Below are positions 60,574 to 64,000 of a DNA stretch of 64,000 bases, piece after piece (the first letter of the stretch is position 1; each line of letters starts with the position of its first letter). Under the pieces are notes generated by a model. It worked only from the letters and a program-made list of their open reading frames with translations, was not told the DNA's origin and did not search any database. A program made the translations under genes and the position numbers. The DNA comes from Planctomycetota bacterium (GTDB lineage: Bacteria > Planctomycetota > Phycisphaerae > SM23-33), in NCBI GenBank assembly GCA_022705325.1, contig JAKJER010000034.1, positions 1-64,000 of the forward strand, given 5' to 3'.

Positions 60574-61806
60574 ATGGAAATCATCCTGCTCATCTTCCTG
60601 CTGCTGTTGGGTGCGTGCATCGGCAGCTTTCTGAACGTGGTGATCTGGCGGTTGCCGCGGGGCGAGAGCATCGTTTTTCCGGGCAGCCACTGCCCCTCGT
60701 GCGGGCGGGGCATCCGCTGGTACGACAACATCCCTATCCTGAGCTGGCTGCTGCTGAAGGGCCGTTGCCGGTTCTGCAAGGTCTCCATTTCGCCCCGCTA
60801 CCTGGCGGTCGAGGCGATCACCGCCCTGCTGGTGGGCGGGCTGTACGCCTGCTATTACCTGCTGGACATCCGCGACGCCGTCGGCCCCGTGGGCGACACC
60901 TGGCCCATGTACGCCGCGCATGCCGCCCTGCTGTGCGGGCTGCTGGCCTGCTCCCTGGTGGACATCGAGCACTGGATCGTTCCGCTGGAGGTGTGCTGGG
61001 TGGTCTCGCTGCTGGGCCTGGCGGCCGCCGCTGCCGACCCGCCGTCGGCCCAGGTGTTGCCCCGCGTCTCGTCGTCGACGGCGGCGATGGCGTGCGGGGC
61101 CGTGCTCGGGCTGCTGGTGTCGGTCATTCTCCAGCGCTACGGGCTGATCCAAGCCAGCTTCCTGGACGCCCAGGAGCGGGTCGTGACCGAGCCGGCGCCG
61201 CAGGCCAAAGGCAGGAAAGGCAAGAAGGGCAAGAAGAAGGGCGCAGCGCTCGAGCAGGCCCGGCGGATCACGGCGGTGGCCATCACCCGCGAAAGCGGCG
61301 TGAACGTCCGCATGGAGATCCTGCGGGAGGTGCTGTTCCTCCTGCCGGCCTTCGGCCTGGCCGTGGCGGCCTGGGTGCTGGTGACGGAAGTGGCGCCGAT
61401 CCGCTCGGCCTGGCTGTCACTGGTCGAGCCCGGACGCGGCGGCTACGTCGCCCGCCATCTGGGCGGGCTGTTCGGCGCGATCTTCGGGTATCTCATCGGC
61501 GGGCTGTGGATCTGGGGCATGAGGATCCTGGGCACGCTGGCCTTCGGCAAAGAGGCCATGGGCATGGGCGACGTGCACATCCTGGCGGCCGTCGGCGCCG
61601 TCACGGGCTGGGTTGTCCCTTCCCTCGCGTTCTTCATCGCCCCGTTCTTCGGGTTGCTGTGGGCCTTGTACCTGTGGGTGGGCCGCCGCCAGCGGGAGCT
61701 GCCCTACGGCCCGTGGCTGGCCTGCGGCAGCCTGGTGGTGATGCTCTTCTACGACGCCATTTACGCGTTCGTCCAGCCGCTATTCGTCGTCTGGGCGGGA
61801 CGGTAG
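60574..61806 (+). CDS. Prepilin peptidase (A24, PilD/GspO type) with basic insert
   Basis: 410 residues, clearly longer than the usual 250-290. N-terminal domain has CxxC pairs at 40/43 and 65/68 (HCPSCGRGI and RCRFCKVS), DNIPILSWL, and the first catalytic aspartate in LVDIEHWIVP. The second is in GMGDVHIL, the GxGD motif. Between them sits an inserted cytoplasmic segment including KGRKGKKGKKKGAALEQ (about 210-235). The enzyme cuts and methylates type IV prepilins and type II pseudopilins. No ribosome site is evident at the ATG; TTG 60535 is in frame. Confidence 0.9.
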   Translation: MEIILLIFLLLLGACIGSFLNVVIWRLPRGESIVFPGSHCPSCGRGIRWYDNIPILSWLLLKGRCRFCKVSISPRYLAVEAITALLVGGLYACYYLLDIRDAVGPVGDTWPMYAAHAALLCGLLACSLVDIEHWIVPLEVCWVVSLLGLAAAAADPPSAQVLPRVSSSTAAMACGAVLGLLVSVILQRYGLIQASFLDAQERVVTEPAPQAKGRKGKKGKKKGAALEQARRITAVAITRESGVNVRMEILREVLFLLPAFGLAVAAWVLVTEVAPIRSAWLSLVEPGRGGYVARHLGGLFGAIFGYLIGGLWIWGMRILGTLAFGKEAMGMGDVHILAAVGAVTGWVVPSLAFFIAPFFGLLWALYLWVGRRQRELPYGPWLACGSLVVMLFYDAIYAFVQPLFVVWAGR

Positions 61807-61819
61807 CAAGCAGGTCGAG

Positions 61820-61875
61820 CGATTCCGGGCTCACTGAAGTGACCCGGCCTGGTCACTTTAGTGATCCAGGAATCG
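61820..61875. terminator. 56-bp inverted repeat with a palindrome in each arm
   Basis: Left arm 61820-61844 and right arm 61851-61875 match in 22 of 25 positions around the 6-nt loop CGGCCT. Each arm also holds its own dyad: TCACTGAAGTGA at 61831-61842 and TCACTTTAGTGA at 61853-61864, 22 bp centre to centre. It starts 14 bp after the prepilin peptidase stop. There is no U-tract, so terminator or tandem operator are both possible. Confidence 0.5.
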
Positions 61876-61912
61876 AGTTGCCTTACGCCCAAGATAGGGA
61901 AAGGGGCGCATC

Positions 61913-62152
61913 ATGAAGGTTAGTCGGATCAAGGGATGGTTCCTGGTGGTCGTGAGCGGCCTGGTCCTCCTGGCGACGGTCGTTCTGGTGACGCTGCAGT
62001 GGGGCAACCACGCCCAGTTCTCGCTGTACGGTCAGAACCGCACGGTCAACACGATGGTGTTGACGGCGTTGAGCCTCGTGGGCGGAGCGGTGATGGTGGG
62101 CGTGGTCCGCCTGCTGCGGCGGGGCGTGCGGACGCTTCGGACCAAGCCCTAG
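61913..62152 (+). CDS. Small two-helix membrane protein, LapA-like
   Basis: 79 residues: short basic start, membrane helix 1 (about 8-27), a loop with QWGNHAQFSLYGQNRTV, helix 2 (about 46-62), and a basic tail (RLLRRGVRTLRTKP). Two helices with an intervening short periplasmic loop and basic cytoplasmic tail match the layout of LapA-domain proteins of the envelope, but the match is by shape only. AAAGGGG precedes the ATG. It follows the large inverted repeat at 61820-61875. Confidence 0.6.
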   Translation: MKVSRIKGWFLVVVSGLVLLATVVLVTLQWGNHAQFSLYGQNRTVNTMVLTALSLVGGAVMVGVVRLLRRGVRTLRTKP

Positions 62153-62197
62153 CCAGAGCGGGCGCAACTCGACCTGAGGAAAAATGTTGCGTCGCCC

Positions 62198-62225
62198 TTC
62201 CCTTGGCGCGACGCATCAGTATAAT
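62198..62225 (+). promoter_or_regulatory. Sigma-70-like promoter of the OmpA lipoprotein gene
   Basis: Perfect TATAAT at 62220-62225 with TTCCCT at 62198-62203, spacer 16 bp. A small CCGGC-ATGA-GCCGG hairpin lies in the leader before AAGGAG and the ATG at 62275. Confidence 0.5.
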
Positions 62226-62274
62226 TAACCCGGCCGGCATGAGCCGGACTATCTGAACGGAAGGAGACACGATC

Positions 62275-62940
62275 ATGACGCGCAAAACAACTGGCGTCCT
62301 GGCTGTTGGTCTGATTGCAGTGTTGCTGTCGACCCTGGGCTGCTGCGAGCCGGAAAAGAAGCAGATCGCCCAATTGCAAGGCAGCATGAATGAACTGAGC
62401 ACCCAGAACCAGGACCTGCGCGATCAGTTGGCCCAGGCCCGCAGCCGCCAGGCCGACATGGTCGCCGCCCTGGATGCCGCCAACGCCCGGCTGCAATCCA
62501 TGCAGAGGCCGGCGCCCGAGACCAAGCCCGCCCCCAAGGGCGACTGGGAAGAAGGCCTGGTCGGCGACCGCCTGACCATCGAGAGCGACATCCTGTTCCC
62601 CTCCGGGCAGGCCACGCTGACCAAGCAGGGCCTGGCCGAGTTGGACAAGGCCGCGGCAACCATCAAGTCTCGCTACGCGGGGCTCCCCGTGCGGGTCTAC
62701 GGGTACACCGACACCGACCCGATCCTCAAGACCAAGAAGCTGTGGCAGGACAACCTCGACCTGTCCGCCAACCGGGCGATGAACGTCACGCGGCACCTGC
62801 GAAGCAGAGGCGTGCCGGCGACCATGATCGAGACGGTGGCGATGGGCGAGACCCGCCCGGTGGCCTCGAACGCCTCGTCCACAGGCAAGGCCCGCAACCG
62901 CCGCGTCGAGATCATCGTCATCAAGTCCGGCGGGCAATAG
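62275..62940 (+). CDS. OmpA-family lipoprotein (Pal-like)
   Basis: 221 residues. Lipobox STLGC gives lipidated Cys23 (CC at 23-24). A coiled-coil (about 28-75, IAQLQGSMNELSTQNQDL) follows, then a Pro/Lys linker, and a C-terminal OmpA peptidoglycan-binding domain: ILFPSGQATLTKQGLAELDK, VYGYTDTDP, LSANRAMNVTRHL and NRRVEIIV. It should tether the outer membrane to the cell wall. AAGGAG precedes the ATG. Promoter with a consensus TATAAT indicates strong expression. Confidence 0.92.
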   Translation: MTRKTTGVLAVGLIAVLLSTLGCCEPEKKQIAQLQGSMNELSTQNQDLRDQLAQARSRQADMVAALDAANARLQSMQRPAPETKPAPKGDWEEGLVGDRLTIESDILFPSGQATLTKQGLAELDKAAATIKSRYAGLPVRVYGYTDTDPILKTKKLWQDNLDLSANRAMNVTRHLRSRGVPATMIETVAMGETRPVASNASSTGKARNRRVEIIVIKSGGQ

Positions 62941-62948
62941 CGATTGTC

Positions 62949-63045
62949 GATTGTCGATTGCTGATTTGTGATTGGCTGACGGATACGGTCGACCGGCAGC
63001 ATGTTGCCGGTCCAATCGACAATCGCAAATCAGCAATCGACAATC
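62949..63045. repeat. 97-bp nested inverted repeat between the OmpA gene and hisH
   Basis: Outer arms 62949-62974 and 63020-63045 are complementary in 25 of 26 positions and are built of GATTG units. Inside, GACCGGCA at 62991-62998 pairs with TGCCGGTC at 63005-63012 around GCATGT. The element is AT-richer than its neighbours and resembles the GATTG-rich stretch near 40462-40490. Confidence 0.6.
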
Positions 63046-63070
63046 TCCGGAGGCGGAGCGGTTTCGAATC

Positions 63071-63691
63071 ATGATCGCGATCATCGACTATGGCATGGGC
63101 AATCTGCGCAGCGTGCAGAAGGCCCTGGAGCGCACAGGGGGCAACGCCCAGATCGTGACCACCCCGGCGGAGTTGGCGCGGGCGAACAAGATCGTCCTGC
63201 CCGGGGTGGCCGCCTTCGGGGACGCGATCGCCCAGCTCCGCGAGATGCACATGGTGGACCCCATCGTGCGGGCGGTGCGGGCGGGCACGCCCTACCTGGG
63301 CTTCTGCCTGGGGTTGCAGTTGCTTTTCGACGTCTCCTACGAGAACGGCGAGCACACGGGCCTGGGGTTGCTGCCGGGCAAGGTGGTGCGGTTCAACTTC
63401 CCCTCCGCCTGCACCGCCCAGCGGCTCAGCGTGCCCCACATGGGCTGGAACCAGATCCAGTACGAGCGCCCCTGCCCCATGCTCACGGGCATCCCCAGCG
63501 GGTCGTACGCCTATTTCGCCCACAGCTATCACGTCGTCCCCATCGACAATCGCGTCATCGCGACGACCACCGAGTACGGCTACCGCTTCACCTCCTCGGT
63601 GTGGCGCGACAACATCTTCGCCACGCAGTTCCACCCGGAGAAGAGCCAGGCCGTCGGCCTGCGACTGCTGGAGAACTTCGTGAGGCTGTAG
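63071..63691 (+). CDS. hisH: Imidazole glycerol phosphate synthase subunit HisH
   Basis: 206 residues, normal length. A class I glutamine amidotransferase that supplies ammonia to HisF in histidine synthesis. Triad: Cys in GFCLGLQLLF, and His and Glu in FHPEKSQ. Other marks are IIDYGMGNLRSV and GMGNL near the N-terminus, and the conserved YAYFAHSYHV. The upstream GGAGGCGGAG provides a ribosome site. It is followed by hisA 30 bp later, with a hairpin between, as part of a his operon continuing beyond the window. Confidence 0.96.
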   Translation: MIAIIDYGMGNLRSVQKALERTGGNAQIVTTPAELARANKIVLPGVAAFGDAIAQLREMHMVDPIVRAVRAGTPYLGFCLGLQLLFDVSYENGEHTGLGLLPGKVVRFNFPSACTAQRLSVPHMGWNQIQYERPCPMLTGIPSGSYAYFAHSYHVVPIDNRVIATTTEYGYRFTSSVWRDNIFATQFHPEKSQAVGLRLLENFVRL

Positions 63692-63696
63692 GGTAC

Positions 63697-63715
63697 GACA
63701 GGCGTCTCGCCTGTC
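63697..63715. repeat. Perfect hairpin between hisH and hisA
   Basis: GACAGGCG and CGCCTGTC pair around TCT, starting 5 bp after the hisH stop and ending 6 bp before the hisA ATG. It would sequester the hisA ribosome site region, so it may reduce hisA translation or act as an mRNA stability element. Confidence 0.5.
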
Positions 63716-63721
63716 GCGGCA

Positions 63722-64000
63722 ATGCAAATGGAAATCCTCCCCGCAATCGATCTTCGTGACGGCAAGGTGGTTCGGCTGGCCCGGGGCGACTACGACCGCC
63801 AGACCACCTACGCCGACGACCCGGCCGCGGTGGCCGGACAGTTCGCCGCCGCCGGGGCAAGGTGGATCCACATGGTGGACCTGGACGCGGCCAAATCGGG
63901 CCGGCCCACCAACACCCAATCGGTCCGCGACGTCCTGCGGACGGTTGATCTTCGCGTCGAGCTGGGCGGTGGCGCCCGCAACGACGCCGCGGTCGAGGCC
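63722..64000 (+). CDS. hisA: Phosphoribosylformimino-5-aminoimidazole carboxamide ribotide isomerase, HisA (partial)
   Basis: 93 codons are visible and the gene runs off the window end. The N-terminus carries the HisA signature ILPAIDLRDGKVVRL with the catalytic aspartate (AID), followed by MVDLDAAKSG and the phosphate-binding ELGGGARN. HisA catalyses the isomerisation before the HisF/HisH step, agreeing with hisH immediately upstream. Two in-frame ATGs (63722 and 63728) are possible starts. No ribosome site is evident, so translation may be coupled to hisH. Confidence 0.93.
   Translation, partial: MQMEILPAIDLRDGKVVRLARGDYDRQTTYADDPAAVAGQFAAAGARWIHMVDLDAAKSGRPTNTQSVRDVLRTVDLRVELGGGARNDAAVEA

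Overview
The window is visibly GC-rich. Its gene content points to a free-living planctomycete, probably of the Phycisphaerae type. The signs are two Cys-type sulfatases, three Gfo/Idh/MocA oxidoreductases, two HzsA-related dihaem proteins, DUF1080, DUF2961 and ThuA proteins, a PEP-CTERM beta-strand-repeat protein, pseudopilin-like 'DGH' proteins, and an ECF sigma factor overlapping a Ser/Thr kinase with TPR and leucine-rich repeats. This placement is inferred from family content; there is no rRNA or tRNA gene here to anchor it.

Layout: (1) 1-120 looks like the end of an insertion sequence. (2) 222-15043 is a mainly plus-strand run: sugar-phosphate isomerase plus dehydrogenase, alkaline phosphatase, GH172/DUF2961 protein, sulfatase, and a large HzsA-like dihaem protein. 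Small secreted proteins and an amidohydrolase lie on the minus strand. (3) 15218-21550 carries an SGNH esterase, the PEP-CTERM protein, a zinc-ribbon membrane protein, and the housekeeping pair rpmE-prfA. (4) 21590-34717 is rich in polysaccharide functions: family 4 rhamnogalacturonan lyase, a second HzsA-like protein fused to an FGE-fold domain, GH29 fucosidase, FAD-dependent oxidoreductase, second sulfatase, M20 peptidase. (5) 34776-46811 holds small secreted or zinc-ribbon proteins, an amidohydrolase, a TPR-like protein with an ILEI/FAM3-like C-terminus, a Tat-exported oxidoreductase with a double ThuA protein, and two tandem paralogous secreted proteins. (6) 46940-56684 has an HhH-GPD DNA glycosylase, DUF1846, pgpA, DUF1080, a third oxidoreductase, ispG, and the ECF-kinase pair. 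(7) 56939-64000 has a small secreted protein with a strong terminator, a decayed ISKra4-like transposase, glycyl-tRNA synthetase, prepilin peptidase, an OmpA lipoprotein, hisH, and the start of hisA.

Taken together, the secreted enzymes (fucosidase, GH172, PL4 lyase, SGNH esterase, sulfatases, DUF1080) with the cytoplasmic isomerase and dehydrogenases suggest breakdown of sulfated, fucose- or rhamnose-containing polysaccharides. The genes are scattered as single units or pairs rather than forming one classical utilisation locus. No SusC/D pair and no genuine formylglycine-generating enzyme were seen.

Regulation: several genes have recognisable sigma-70-like promoters. At least four minus-strand genes have a -10-like hexamer only 7-9 nt before the ATG and no Shine-Dalgarno, which suggests leaderless mRNAs. 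Several intergenic gaps carry long, nested inverted repeats. The most unusual items are the ILEI-like bacterial protein, the HzsA/FGE fusion lacking the FGE cysteines, the tandem DGH paralogs, and the nested palindromes at 61820-61875 and 62949-63045. All family assignments come from reading motifs; no database search was run.
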